This document shows, in pieces, positions 10,584 to 22,382 of a stretch of DNA of 64,000 nucleotides. The notes beneath the pieces were generated by a model. It was not told the DNA's origin and ran no database searches. It worked only from the letters and a program-made list of their open reading frames with translations. The stretch spans positions 23,163,740 to 23,227,739 of the forward strand of contig NC_077245.1 in assembly GCF_947179165.1 (NCBI RefSeq). The letters are read 5' to 3'. The position numbers and the translations under genes were made by a program. This stretch comes from Solanum dulcamara. Taxonomy: Eukaryota > Streptophyta > Magnoliopsida > Solanales > Solanaceae. Each line of letters begins with the position of its first letter. The stretch's first letter is position 1.

Positions 10584-11271
10584 TGTAGTGATCTTTAAGG
10601 TCATTTTTGATATTTTTGATAAAATTACTATTTTACCACTCCCATTGTTTTTTCTAGTCATTTTTAGTTGGGTATGAAAGTTAGTTCTTGAAAATCTTGT
10701 GAAAAGTCGAGTTTTTGCTAAAGAAATGAGGTTTAAAGGTTTAAGATGTCAAATTTTGAGTTTCAGAGTCATTTGGTATCCTGAGTCTTGAAATTGAATT
10801 CTATTAATTTCATCAGTTCTAGAATATAGAAATTAGTCTAGGAGAGTTGTCAGAATAAGAATTTGAGTTGAAACTTGGATTTTAGGTCCGGAGTTGAAAA
10901 TTGAGTTTAAGTTTGATCCAAGTTTGACTTTGATCAACATTGGGGTTTGGGTGATTGGATTGGATTTATGATGGTTCCAAAGATTTTGGGAGGTGATTCT
11001 AATGCTAGATATAGATTCGTTGTAATTTTTAGAGGTTCCGAGGGTATTTTGGGTATTTCAAATGTCGAAACTAGTTTAGTTGCGACTTATAAGATTCCAG
11101 GTCAAGAAAGCCTCAAATTCAAATTCTGATAATTTCATTGAGTTCGAAATGTCGAATTTAGTAAGGTAGCATATATGGTTTGTGTATAGGGATTCTGAAC
11201 GAATTCCGAGGGTTGTTTCAGATACTTTATGGCTCAGTGAATTTCCTTTGGTTTGCTGATATCTGGTTCCC

Positions 11272-11400
11272 TCGCTTTAGCGAGGTGAGTGTCACTTAAG
11301 CGACGTCCTCTTAAGCAATGCACTCATCGCTTTAGTGAGGCAAACCACTTAAGCAAGAGACCCCCGGGTTGCAAAAGCGAAGGTCTACGAAAGAAAACTC
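11272..11400. repeat. Cluster of CGCTTTAGCG/CGCTTAAGCG half-palindromes
   Basis: Repeated TCGCTTTAGCGA- and CTTAAGCG-type short palindromes in the LTR. The same cluster is present in the second LTR (18892-19030) and, richer and G+C-high, in the inverted solo LTR (21354-21545). It stands out against AT-rich surroundings. Confidence 0.65.
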
Positions 11401-12235
11401 TTGGTCGATTTTGCGACACCTGAGAGGGGTTTTGGCAGGGGTTTAAGGTGTTTTCACCATTTTTGGACTTTTCAAGCTCGGTTAGACTATTTTCAAAGAG
11501 ATTTTTCATGGAAAACCATTGGGTACGTTATTTTCAACCAATATCTTTGATTTTCACTGATTAAATGATGATTTTAACCTCAAATTTAGTGATTTGAATT
11601 GGAGATTTTGGGAATTTTTGCCTAATTTAAAATTTTACCAAAACTTGGGATTTTGAACTCATTTTAACCTCATTTTCAAAATGGTTTTCACCATTAGATT
11701 CTTAACTAATTGAAGAATATTTTCATCTAAAAATATTCAGATTTTGAGTTTGTTTTCCGACATGGGATTTTTTGACCATTTTACCCTTTTCACCAAAATT
11801 GATTGATTTTAGTGTTATTGACTTTGAAATGTGATTATGAGTCTATAGTTTATTATATTGTGGTGATTTGGAGTATCTTCTAAGAGGAAAGACTTTTATT
11901 TCAAGTTGATCATGACTTTAACTAAGGCAATTGGATTTATAACCTTTTGTTAAGTATGTTTAACCTTGTATTTTCCTATGTATGGGAGTTAGGGTGTATT
12001 TGAGGTAATAGATTGAGTATGATTCATCCATTATGAGGTGTTGATTGTGGAAATCGAATATGGGTAATTGTCTAAGTGTTGTAAATTCTCGGGTTATTGA
12101 CTATTTGTGTGATTGTGGATTATGTGGTACTATATTATGATTATTTACTCTGTATTCACTCATTAATTGTGCATATATCTATATGTGATGATCAAGAAAG
12201 TGATTTGAGTGAGATACTGTATATTGAGTTCGAGG

Positions 12236-12350
12236 TTTCTACTGGTCGAGATAACTTGTCGAGGTTTCTTCCAGCGACCAAGGTCTTTTCCAGAGGATAT
12301 TATGGCCGAGGTCTTTTCCAATAGATGTTATGGCTAAGGTCTCTTCCAGA
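12236..12350. repeat. LTR subrepeats with CGAGGT-TTCTTCC/CTTTTCC core
   Basis: Four to five copies of a 25-35 bp unit around GGCCGAGGTCTTTTCC. Equivalent arrays occur at 22625-22745 (second LTR) and, inverted, at 20340-20470 (solo LTR). Confidence 0.65.
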
Positions 12351-13050
12351 AATGATGATTGATACATGGTCCAGTGAGGCCCTCATGAATTTCGATCTAA
12401 GGTGATCAACGGATGTGTATCGTAGGACAGACGTGCATCACAATTATTTGACATTATATTTGCATCTATTTCATCCTATGGTTATATACGATTGGGATTT
12501 CCTGTGTATGATTGAGTATGGTGATGAGAACATTTATGTACTTTCTACTTGTGGACTGTCTGATATTTCTAAGATAATTGTTGTACAAAATATATAGATT
12601 GCGTTGTCTGAGTGCAGGTATGTATTCGTGGAGGCATATGGTTAGAAATGTCAGGAGTACCTGTGTTCTGCATTGCTTTTTAGGGTTTAGTTTCCATTTG
12701 CCGAGTACCGTATTATTGGTGCTCACCCCTTGCTTCTACACCTATATGGAATCTGAGCTCAGTGCCTCCTGCTCTTTACATTTTTGTTGATTAGACTAAG
12801 ATTCTAGACATGTGAGAGATAGAAACTTATCTTCTCTGGCAGACTATCGTCGACCATTTACATTATGCTTTATTCTACTTGAGGACTGAGCCATATAGAC
12901 TTGCACGTTTTTCATTTCTGTTGAGATAGTGGATTGTACTTTAATATTCCATTTTTACTTCTATTTATTGACTTACTTAGACTCTTAGGATGACTTTCCT
13001 TTGGTGGGTTAGACAAGTGTCATCACACCCGATTTTGGATCGTGACAAGT

Positions 13051-13064
13051 TGGTATCAGAGCCC
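13051..13064 (+). promoter_or_regulatory. Primer-binding site (initiator tRNA-Met)
   Basis: TGGTATCAGAGCCC lies three bases after the LTR end. This is the complement of the 3' end of plant initiator methionine tRNA, the usual primer for minus-strand synthesis in gypsy and copia elements. Confidence 0.9.
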
Positions 13065-13247
13065 CAGATTCATAGGTCTCACATGTGTACAAACCAATCT
13101 AGTAGAGCCTTGAGGATCAACGGAGACATCCATTACTTATCTTCGAGGGACTATGAAAACTGTTAATTAATCCTCTTTTACTTATTTCAATTCTGTCGTG
13201 CATGGGTTCTTATAGAAGTGCTGATTTATTACATGTTCTTTCGATAG

Positions 13248-14780
13248 ATGGCTACGACTAGAGTATTAGCTTCTACTAGATGAGAAGAGACAACCCTCGA
13301 GATTGCTACTGAGACCTTAACTCAGGGTAGAGGTAGAGGTAGAACTAGAGGCTGAGGTAGGGGCCAGAGCTGAGGAGTGGCACTAGTCAAAGATTATGAG
13401 AGGAGTATTTCCCCCGAGCCTATGATAGAGGCCAGAGGAGAGCAGGTTCCTTCTGAGTATGCGATAGTGCCATTACTATAAGATACTCTACTAAGGGTTT
13501 TGGGCATACTCGAGACTACATCACAGACTGGCAGCCCAACAGGCATACTAGGAACATCACAGACCTGAGTGAGGGTCCAATTCCTAAGAAATGAAAGAAA
13601 GATGGAACCAAATACATTCTTAAAAGAAAGTGCTTTAGGCAAGCTCCCGAGTCTTAGAATAGGTAGGACAGCTGCTATAGTCCCTATAGTTGAGATCCCT
13701 CTAGCACCAGTAGTTGAGGGTCAATATGCACTAGTAGCTACATTGACTGAGGATGAGCAGCGCTGGTATGATAATTTTGGTATAAGAAGTTTAGGAAGAT
13801 GGACCCACCTTAGTTTCAAGGTGGGAAGACCGAGGATGCATATGAGTTTTTGACTATTTGTAGGGAGTTGCTGAAGACAGTTGGGTTGGCTGAGGCCCAT
13901 GGTCTTCGTTATGTTACTCTTCACCTTCGTGGACTGGCTAAAGAATGATGGAGGATATATTATGGGTCTCTAGTAGCTGGGTCTCCTCCGGTGACTTGGG
14001 AGACATTCACTAGTGCCTTTTATGATTGTTTCGTCCCCTGGACTATGAGAAAGGAGAGTCACACTAGGTTTGAAAGCCTGAGGTAGGATGGGATGTCCGT
14101 TTCTGATTATGAGGTTCTTTTTAGTTAGCTAGCCAGACATGCCACTTCTATTATCCCCGGTAAGATCGAGAGGGTTCACCCCTTCATAAGAGGTTTTACT
14201 TATCCTATCAGATAATCTATATTTTGGGTATCTAGAGATGGTACCTCCTTTCAGTCTGTGTTTAGTGCCACCAAGGGGGTGAAGTTGATAGAGAGGGAGG
14301 AGTTTGGGGACCCCAAGAGGGCCAGCTCATTTGGTTAGTACTCTGGTATCTCATCCGGAGGCAGAGGTGTTGCACGTGGTAGTGGCTCTTTCCAACATCG
14401 CGGGGACCATGCATCCTTATCAGTATCTGAGGGCGGATAGGGTCATCGTGATTTCTATAGTTTGGGTTAGAGTTTTTCGGTTCACAGTCGAGACCTGCGG
14501 GCCTGGGTGGTTACAGTATTCCTCTTATTTCTTCGCAGCATCCATCCACTTCGAGATTGTGTTTTGGGTGTGTATCCTCGAATTATTTGGTCCCATAGTG
14601 CCTCATGCAGACTTATTATGGTCCGCACAATTCTTATACATATGCACTAGTCAGAGGTTCGGTACCACCAGCTAGAGGTTCAGCCCTATCGACCTGGGTT
14701 GTGGTAGGGGTCAGTTTGATAGAGATGGGCATACCAAAGGTAAGAAGCGGGTGATGCCCACAACAAGAGGAGTTGTCCAG
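13248..14780 (+). pseudogene. Gypsy gag, broken
   Basis: Probable gag start is ATG at 13248 (MATTRVLASTR), stopped after 11 codons by TGA. The frame then holds an RGRGR-rich stretch with more stops. At 13800-14300 the retrotransposon gag domain is clear: FQGGKTEDAYEFLTICRELL, LRYVTLHLRGLAKE, PPVTWETFTSAFYDCFVPW, RKESHTRFESLR. The zinc-knuckle region after 14300 is too frameshifted to judge. Gag would form the virus-like particle. A second, partial copy lies at 23738-24305. Confidence 0.8.
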
Positions 14781-14859
14781 ACAGGTGGCGAATGAGGAGC
14801 TCATTGTTATGCCTTTCTAGGTAGACCTGAGACTGAGGCCTCCAATGCAGTCATCACAA

Positions 14860-15480
14860 GTATTATTCCTTTATCATCGCACCGCATCTGTGTTATTTGA
14901 TCCTGGCTCCACTTATTCATATGTGTCTGCATATTTCTCTTCTGGGTTTGACTCGCCATGTGATCGTATGCTCATGCCCGTGCATGTTTCTACCTGAGTA
15001 GAAAAGACTTAGTAGTGGATCGAGTGTGCCGATCCTGTCTTGTAACCTTGGCGGTTATGAGACGTGGGTGAATATGACTATTTTTGATATGATAGACTTT
15101 GATGTTATTTTGGGTATAGACTGATTATCTCCGTATCATGCTATTTTTTATTGTTATGCCAAGACTGTGACCTTAGCTATGCTTGGTAGGCCATAGATAG
15201 AGTGGAAGGGTTTGAGTGGTTCTTATCCTAATAAGGTTATTTCTTATAGTCGAGTCCAGCGATTGATTGATAGGGGTTGTTTGGTGTATTTGGCATTTAT
15301 TCGTGATGCTGCTATTGAGCCGCCTTCTATGGAGTCTATTCTTGTAGTTTGAGAGTTTATGGATGTGTTTTCTACCAATCTTCCAAGGGTTCCACCTAAT
15401 AGGGATATTGAATTTGCTATTGACCTTGAGCCAGGCAACGCCCCCTTTTCTATTTGTCCTTATTGTATGGCTCTAGCTTA
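14860..15480 (+). pseudogene. Gypsy aspartic protease region, broken
   Basis: Active-site region reads SVLFDPGSTYSYVSAYF, where DTGS or DSGS is usual, so the triad's second residue is proline. Further on are GGYETWVNMTIFDMIDFDV and ILGIDWLS (a stop replaces W), then the linker towards reverse transcriptase (EPPSMESILVV, DVFSTNLPRVPP). Several stops interrupt it. Confidence 0.75.
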
Positions 15481-15489
15481 GTTTAAGGA

Positions 15490-16230
15490 GCTAAATGAGC
15501 AGCTTCAGGATTTGTTGAGCAAAGGGTTTATTTGCCCTAGTGTCTTACCTTGGGGTGCCTCAGTCTTATTTGTGATGAAGAAGGATCGGTCCATGAGGAT
15601 GTTTATCGACTATAGACAGTTGAACAAGGTGATTATCAAAAATAAGTACCCTTTTTCCCGTATTGATGATTTATTTGATCAGCTTCAGGGAACAACCTTA
15701 TTCTCTAAGATCGATTGAGATTCGAGTATCATCAGTTGATGATCTGGCCTTCAGATATTCCTAAGACCACTTTTTGGACTAGATATGGCCATTATGAGTT
15801 TCTTGTTATGTCTTTTGGGCTGACTAATGCCCCAGCAATATTTATGGAGTTGATGAATAAGGTATTTCCTTTGTATCTGGATTTATTTGTTATTGTCTTT
15901 ATTGATGATATCCTGGTTTACTCCAAGACTGAAGCAGATCATGTGCAACACTTGAGGATTGTGCTCCAAAGGCTTAGGGAGAAAACACTTTATGCCAAGT
16001 TCTCCAAGTGTTAGTTTTGGTTGAGTTTGGTGGCATTCTAAGAGCATGTAATTTCCAAGGAGGGCATTACTGTCGATCCGTCTAGATTGAAGCGGTTCAA
16101 GGGTGGACTAAATCCACCTCAGCTACATATATTCAGAGTTTTATGTGGAATTTCATTGGTCAGATTAATGTGATGAGAGCTTATAAAAGCTAAAGGTATT
16201 ATTGACTACCACGCCTATATTGACCCTGCC
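15490..16230 (+). pseudogene. Gypsy reverse transcriptase, broken
   Basis: Ordered RT motifs are visible: [61 protein letters not shown] followed by a stop in the middle of the DLRSGYHQ motif, [20 protein letters not shown], and the catalytic box [10 protein letters not shown] at 15898-15927 (YVDD-type with F). LYAKFSKC is followed by a stop. Two large open pieces (15512-15718 and 15715-16014) overlap around the central stop. Confidence 0.88.
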
Positions 16231-16239
16231 CAAGGAGGT

Positions 16240-16640
16240 TGTTGACTTCACTGTGTATTGTGATGCATCGGGGGTGGATTTAGGTGGAGTGATAATATAA
16301 AAGGGGAAGGTGATTACCTATGCTTCGAGGTAGTTGAAGACTCATAAAAAGAATTATACCACCCATGAATTAGAGTTGGCAACGGTTATCTTTGTTTTAA
16401 AGTTATGGAGGCATTATTTGTATGGGTTTCATTGTGAGATATTCACCGATCACTGGAGTCTATAATATATCTTCAACCAACGGGACTTGAATTTGAGGCA
16501 AATGAGGTGGATTGAGCTTTTGAAGGATTATCACTTAACCATTCTATATCACCCTGGGAATGCCAATGTGGTGGCCGATGCATTGAGTAGGAAGACTTCT
16601 AGCATGGGAAGTCCTGTAGCTATTTGGTCCGAGGAGCGAC
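16240..16640 (+). pseudogene. Gypsy RNase H, broken
   Basis: YCDASGVDLGGV begins the domain (first aspartate). It is followed by KVITYAS, THELELATVIFVLKLWRHYL (acidic motif intact here), FTDHWSL (aspartate), and NVVADALSRK (last aspartate). Stops lie at the start of KGKVITY, in ASR-LK, and after WSL. Confidence 0.85.
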
Positions 16641-16649
16641 CCTTGGCTA

Positions 16650-17700
16650 GAGATGTTCAGAGATTGGCCAAAGAGTTGGTGAGATTGCAGTTTTCTGATG
16701 AGGGTCAAGTGCTTGCTTTCATAAAGACCTGCTCTTCTTTAATGGATCAGATCTGTGAGAGGCAATTTGAGGATGAGAAGTTGTGCCTTATTCGAGAAAG
16801 GTGGCAAGAGGTGAAGCTAAGGAAACAGTGCTTGATATTGAGGGTGTTTTGAGGATTGGGAGTCACATTTATGTGCCCAAGGTGGGTGATTTGATCATAT
16901 TGATACTTGAGGAGGCCATTGCACTCGATATTCTATTCACTTGGGACAACAAAGATGTATCACAATATGAGTAAATATTATTGGTGGTGTGGTATAAAGA
17001 AGGACATAGCCGAGTTTGTGTCCAAGTGTTTGACATGCCGGCAGGTTAAGTGTGAGCACTAGAGGCTCGACGGTGAGTTTCAGAGGATGCCCATTCCTAC
17101 TTGGAAATGAAAGAGGATCACTATGTATTTTTTGGTAGGTTTTCCCACTACCGGATGAGGATATGATTCCATTTGGGTTATGGTCGATAGATTAACCAAA
17201 GTTGCTCATTTTGTTTTGGTTAAGGTTAGTTTCACGACAGAGAGATTGGCTCAGCTCTATGTTAGTCAGATTGTCAGACTTCATGAAATGTGTTTTAATT
17301 ATATCTGATCGGGGTTCATTGTTCTCGTCTCACTTTTGGAAGGCACTGTAGTATGGGTTGGGTACCAAATTAGATCTGAGTACCGCATTCCACCCTCAGA
17401 TGGACAGACAGTTTGAGAGGACTAGTCAGGTGCTTAAGGATATGCTACGGGCTTGTATTTTTGATTTTGGTACTCGATGGGATCAGCACTTGCCTTTGGC
17501 GGAGTTTGGTTACAACAAATTTTACCATATCAGTAACCAGATGGATCCTTTTGATGCCTTGTATGGCCGGAGATATAGATCACCCATTAGATGGTTTGAT
17601 TCTATGGCGGTGGATAGCCTTGACATTGATCTGCTAAGAGATTCTGTAGAGCGAGTTTGGTTGATTCATGGTAGGTTCTTCACAGTTCAGAGTCACTAGA
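16650..17700 (+). pseudogene. Gypsy integrase, broken
   Basis: The linker SEERPLARDVQRLAKELVRL matches that of the left-edge element. The zinc-binding domain (about 16860-17040) is frameshifted around 16800. The catalytic core has SDRGS-type sequence near 17307 and LDLSTAFHPQMDRQFERTSQ at 17370-17429, where TDGQSERT has become MDRQFERT, although the catalytic glutamate remains. It continues through LPLAEFGYNKFYHISNQMDP to the YGRRYRSP segment. Confidence 0.85.
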
Positions 17701-17759
17701 AGATCCATGCTGACAGGAAGATGTGACCTTGGGTGTTCTTGCTCGGTGATCGAGAATGG

Positions 17760-18210
17760 TTGAGGGTTTCGCCTTTGAAGGGTGTCATGAGGTTTGGAAA
17801 GAAGGTCAAGCTCAGCCCTAAGTATATTGGTTCTTTTTAGATCCTAGATCGAGTGGGGGAGGTGGCCTACAGATTTGCCTTTCAACCTAGTCTGTTTGTT
17901 GTACATCCAGTATTTTATATTTCTATGCTACGACGCTATATCCTGGTTGAGTCTCATCTGATTTTCCTTGATTCCATAGAGATGAGCCCAGATTTGATCT
18001 ATGAAGAGGAATCGATAGCTATTCTGGTCAACGAGGTCAGGAAGTTGAGGACTAAAGAGATAGCTTTGATGAAGGCTCAGTGGCGGCATTGGCCCATAGG
18101 GAAGGATACTTAGGAGTTAGAGTCAGATATGCGGGTCTGTTACCCTCGTACTTTTGAGACTCCGGGTATGTCCCTTGCTTTATGTTCGATGACGAATATG
18201 GTTTTTAGTA
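17760..18210 (+). pseudogene. Gypsy polyprotein C-terminus, chromodomain-like
   Basis: Reads FGKKVKLSPKYIGS and then, from 17853, GEVAYRFAFQPSLFVVHPVF, ISMLRRYILVESHLI and [21 protein letters not shown] stop follows GKDT and the tail DMRVCYPRTFETPG continues in frame. It ends just before the second LTR, in the same position as in the left-edge element, and the two are clearly homologous. Confidence 0.8.
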
Positions 18211-18218
18211 GTGGATGA

Positions 18219-19608
18219 TGTAATGACCCTGAAAGTCATTTTTGACATTTTTCATAAAATTACCATTTTACCCATCTCGTTAGTCCTCTCGAGACGCTTT
18301 TGGTTGGGTCTGAAAGTTGGTTTTTAGAAATCTTGTGAAAAGGTTTTACTAAAAAAATGAGTTTTAAATGCTTAAGTCGTCAAATTTTGAGTTTCGGAGT
18401 TATTTAGAGTTTTGAATCTCGAAATAGATTTTTGTCGATTTCATCAATTCAGGAATATGATAATTATTCTAGGAGAGTTGTCGAAAATAGAATTGTAGTT
18501 AAAACGTGGATTTTAAGTCTGGAGTTAGAAATTGAGTTTACGTTTGATTCAAGTTTGACTTTAATTAACATTTGGGGTTTGGGTGCTCAGATTGAATTTC
18601 TGATAGTTCCAATTGTTTCGTAGGGTGATTCTAATGCTATAAATGGCTTTGTTGTAATTTTTAGAGGTTTTAAAGGTATTTCAAGTGTCGAAACTAGTTT
18701 AGTTGCGATTTATTAGATTTCAGGTAAAAAATGCCCCGAATTTGAATTCTGATAATTCCATTGAGTTTGGAACGTCAAATTTAGTAGGATAGAATATATG
18801 GTTTGTATATATGGGATTACGAACCCCGAGGGTTGTTTCACAGAATTTGTGGCTTAGTGAATTTCCCTTGGCTTGCTAATATCTGGTTCCCTCGCTTTAG
18901 CGAGGTGAGTGTCGCTTAAGCAATGTCTACTTAAGAGAGACTCTATCACTAAAGCTATGTCCTCTTAAGCGATGCAGAGAACTAAGCAAACCCCACGTCA
19001 CGAAAGCAATGGTCCACGAAAGCGAACTCCTAGTTGCTTTTGCTACACTTGAAAGGGGTTTTGGCCGGGATTTAAGGTATTTTCACATTTTTGGACTTTT
19101 CAAGCACGATTAGGTTATTTTCAAAGAGATTTTTTGTGGAAAACCATTGGGTACGGTATTTTCAACCTATATCTTTGATTTCCATTGATTAAACGATGAT
19201 TTTAACCTTAAATTTGGTGATTTGAATTGGAAATTTTGGGGGTTTTGGCCTAATTTGAATTTTCAATCAAAACTTGGGATTTTGAAATTATTTTCAAAAT
19301 GGTTTTCTCCATTAGATTTCTGAGTATTTGAAAAATATTTTCATATAAGAATATTTAAATTTCAAGTTTATTTTCCGACATGAGATTTTTGACTATTTTA
19401 CCCTTTTTATCTAAATTGATTGTTTTAGTGTTATTGGATTTGAAATGTGATTGTGAGTCTATATTTGATTAGAATTTGGTGATTTGGAATATCGTGGGAG
19501 AAGAAAATCTTTGATTTCGGGTTGATCATGACTTTAGCTAAGGCAAGTGGATTTCTAACCATTTGTTAAGTATGTTGAACCTTGTATTTTCCTATGTGTG
19601 GGAGTTAG
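18219..19608 (+). repeat. Second LTR of composite, 5' part
   Basis: Starts TGTAATGACCCTG directly after the C-terminal coding remnant. Collinear with the 5' LTR up to the insertion of a solo LTR at 19609. Confidence 0.9.
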
Positions 19609-20339
19609 TGTCATGACCCAAAATCGGGTGTGATGATACTTATCCCTTTCCACTAGACAAATCAGCCTAAACCCAAATAAATGCGGAAGGTAAAAGCGAA
19701 AGACAATTTAGATAGATAAACATATATAAAGTGAAAACTTAGTCAACTACCAAAAACCCTCCACAGACTGGTTGTCATATGTACAAGTATTCTAACTACA
19801 AGATATGAAATAAATACAAGTCTCAATCTTTATCTCTCGAATAGAACAAAGTAATAAGTAAAAAGGAATAAGAAAGATGGCCGACATCAACAACTACCTC
19901 TCGAATCACCTCAGAAGCCTCGAATGAAAAAGAAGAAAATTTGGGTCACTATCTGGCTCAGAACCCACACAAGTGTAATTAACAAGGAGTGAGTACCAAC
20001 AACACAGTGCCTAGCAAGTAAACAACTAAGTCTAAGTAAAGCTAGTAAAATACACGTACTCCTGTCACACCATCCAACCCCAGACTACAACATGCACACC
20101 CAGTCTAACAATTCTAACAGCACAATATTCATATACCTCAATAACAATACAATTCAATTGCAAGCCAATTAGCACAATAAATAATACAGATCAGGAGTAA
20201 AACCATCCACAATGGCAAAAGATGTATTATGCAATAAAATGCAATGCAATATAATATATCGTGATGTATGTTTTTCCTAAGGATACATATCCGCTGATCA
20301 TTTCATATCGGAACCCATATGGGACTCATATAGACCATG

Positions 20340-20470
20340 TATCTATCGGAAGAGACCTCAGCTATAACATCTGCCGAAAAAACCTCGGCCGTCGAAAAAG
20401 ACCTCAGCCATAATATCCTTCGAAAAAGACCTCGACCGCCAAAAAAGACTTCAGGAAACCATCTCAACTA
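20340..20470. repeat. GAAAAAGACCTCGGCC-type subrepeats
   Basis: Inverted counterpart of the array at 12236-12350: four to five copies of a GAAAAAGACCTC core with CGGCC or CGACC next to it. Confidence 0.6.
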
Positions 20471-21353
20471 GTAGAAACCTCGATCCCAATAGCCAGTGTT
20501 TCACTCATATCACTTCCTCAACCATCACAGATAAGTGTATGCACAAGTAATGAGTGAAAAAAATGAATATTCACATATAATTTCATCTAGTACACAATCA
20601 CCCAATTAATCAATATCATATCAACAACATATATATGTATCCAAATATTCATAACAAGCCCAAGGTTCTATCATATCAAACATCACTTATCATCTCATCT
20701 CAATTTTTCTATTTATTACCCCATTTTTTATCATAAATTTTACTTGAATATCAATAGTCACTAACACCACTTTCTATCAAACCTCAACACATAAGGCACA
20801 AATACATAATCTACAAGCTTTAGAATAGGTTTAGAAATTCACTTGCCTTAGCCAAAAGTCACGAACAATCCAAAATCAAAGCTTTTCCTCTCTGACAATA
20901 CTCTAAATCATCATAATCTAATCAAGTATTGACTCACAATCATATTTTGAAGCTATTGACACTAAAATCAAGCAATTCGGGTGAAAAGGATAAAATAGTC
21001 AAAAATCTCATGTCAGAAAACAAACTCAAAATCTGAATATTTTTAGATGAAAATATTCTTCAAGTAGTCAAGAATCTAATGGTGAAAACCATTTAAAAAA
21101 TGAGATAAGAGTGAGTTCACAAATCCAATTTCTCTTTTAAAAGTTCATATTCAAGAAAACCCAAAATCTCCAATTTGAAATCCACATTTTTGAAGCTAAA
21201 ATCCAAAAATATTCAATGGAAATCGAAGAAAAGTGTTAGAAATACATTACCCAAGAGTTTTGTCACAAGAAACCTCAAATAAATTGTCAAATCGAGCTTG
21301 GAAATGTTAAAAAATGGTGAAAACACCTTAAACATCGCCTAAACCCTCTCAGA

Positions 21354-21545
21354 TGTCGCTTAAGCGAGGCCTCGCTTTTGCGACAACTTGGTCGCTTAAG
21401 CGAACTCCATCCCTTCGCTTTCGCGGGCACCCAGTCGCTTTCGCGACCCCCTACCCCTCACTGACCTTCTCTTTCGCGAAAGGGTCCTTGCTAAAAAGAG
21501 TGTCGCGATCGCGACCACCCTTTTGCGATCGCGAGGTCTGCAACA
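21354..21545. repeat. Dense CGCTTAAGCG/CGCGATCGCG palindrome cluster
   Basis: Many short palindromes based on TCGC...GCGA: GTCGCTTAAGCGA, TCGCTTTCGCGA, CTTTCGCGAAAG, GTCGCGATCGCGAC, TTGCGATCGCGAG. Much richer in CpG than anything nearby and an expanded form of the cluster at 11272-11400. Confidence 0.75.
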
Positions 21546-21770
21546 AGGGAAGAAAGTTCAGCAAAAAATGTTAAGTCTCAAAAACCTCTGAAAGACCCGA
21601 GAGATTCGATCGAAACCCCGTATACACAAATTATATATTCAGCCCTACTAAATTTGACATTTCGGACTTAATGGAATTATCAAATTTTGAATTCGAGATC
21701 TCCTTGACTCAGAATCTGATAAGTCACGACTAAATTAGTTTCGATACTTGAACTACAAAAAATATCCTCA

Positions 21771-22078
21771 GGACCTCTAAAAATTATAACGATGCCATAT
21801 TTAGCGTTAGAATTACCTCTTGAAACCATTAGAACCATCAGAAATCCAATCTAAGCACCCAAACCCCAAATGTTGACTAAAGTCAAACTTGAATCAAACT
21901 TTAACTCACTTCCCAACTGCAGTCAGGACCTCTAAAAATTATAACGATGCCATATTTAGCGTTAGAATTACCTCTTGAAACCATTAGAACCATCAGAAAT
22001 CCAATCTAAGCACCCAAACCCCAAATGTTGACTAAAGTCAAACTTGAATCAAACTTTAACTCACTTCCCAACTGCAGG
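21771..22078. repeat. Near-perfect 155-bp tandem duplication
   Basis: The unit starting GGACCTCTAAAAATTATAAC at 21771 is repeated at 21926. I see no base difference over about 150 bases; the first copy alone has a short linker GTCA after CAACTGCA. The other LTR copies have one unit. In a sequence this old, perfect identity implies a recent duplication or an assembly artefact. Confidence 0.9.
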
Positions 22079-22382
22079 ACCTAAAATGCACATTTCAACA
22101 TCAAATCTGATTCTAACAACTCTCTTAGACCAATTTCCACATTTTAGAACTGATAAAATTAATGGAATTCCATTTCGAGACTTGAAACTCCAAATAACTT
22201 TGAAACTCAAAATTTAACTACTTAAGCCTTTAAAACTCATTTCTTTAGTAAAACCTCAACTTTTCACAAGATTTCCGAAAAACAATTTTCAAACCTAATC
22301 TAAAATAACTCGGGGCAATTGATAAGAGGGGTAAAATGGTAATTTTATGAAAATATCGAAAATGACCTTCAGGGTTATTACA

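Larger units (their letters stand above)
10584..13047 (+). repeat. 5' LTR of composite element
   Basis: 2464 bp, TG...CA ends (TGTAGTGATC to TCGTGACA), followed at once by the primer-binding site. It carries the palindrome cluster at 11272-11400 and subrepeats at 12236-12350. It matches 18219-19608 plus 22383-23529 along its length. Confidence 0.92.
19609..22382 (-). mobile_element. Solo LTR, same family, inverted, nested in second LTR
   Basis: Plus-strand ends are TGTCATGACCC and GGTTATTACA. On the minus strand it begins TGTAATAACCCTGAAGGTCA, matching the start of the LTR that hosts it, so it is the same family in opposite orientation. It is flanked by GTTAG (19604-19608) and GTCAG (22383-22387), a five-base target duplication with one transition. 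No internal domain remains. About 2.77 kb, including a perfect 155-base tandem duplication. The host LTR resumes collinearly after it. Confidence 0.88.

Noticed and set aside
14304..14675. 123-codon plus-strand frame in the composite element
   Set aside because: It is the wrong frame of the gag zinc-knuckle and linker region between gag and protease.
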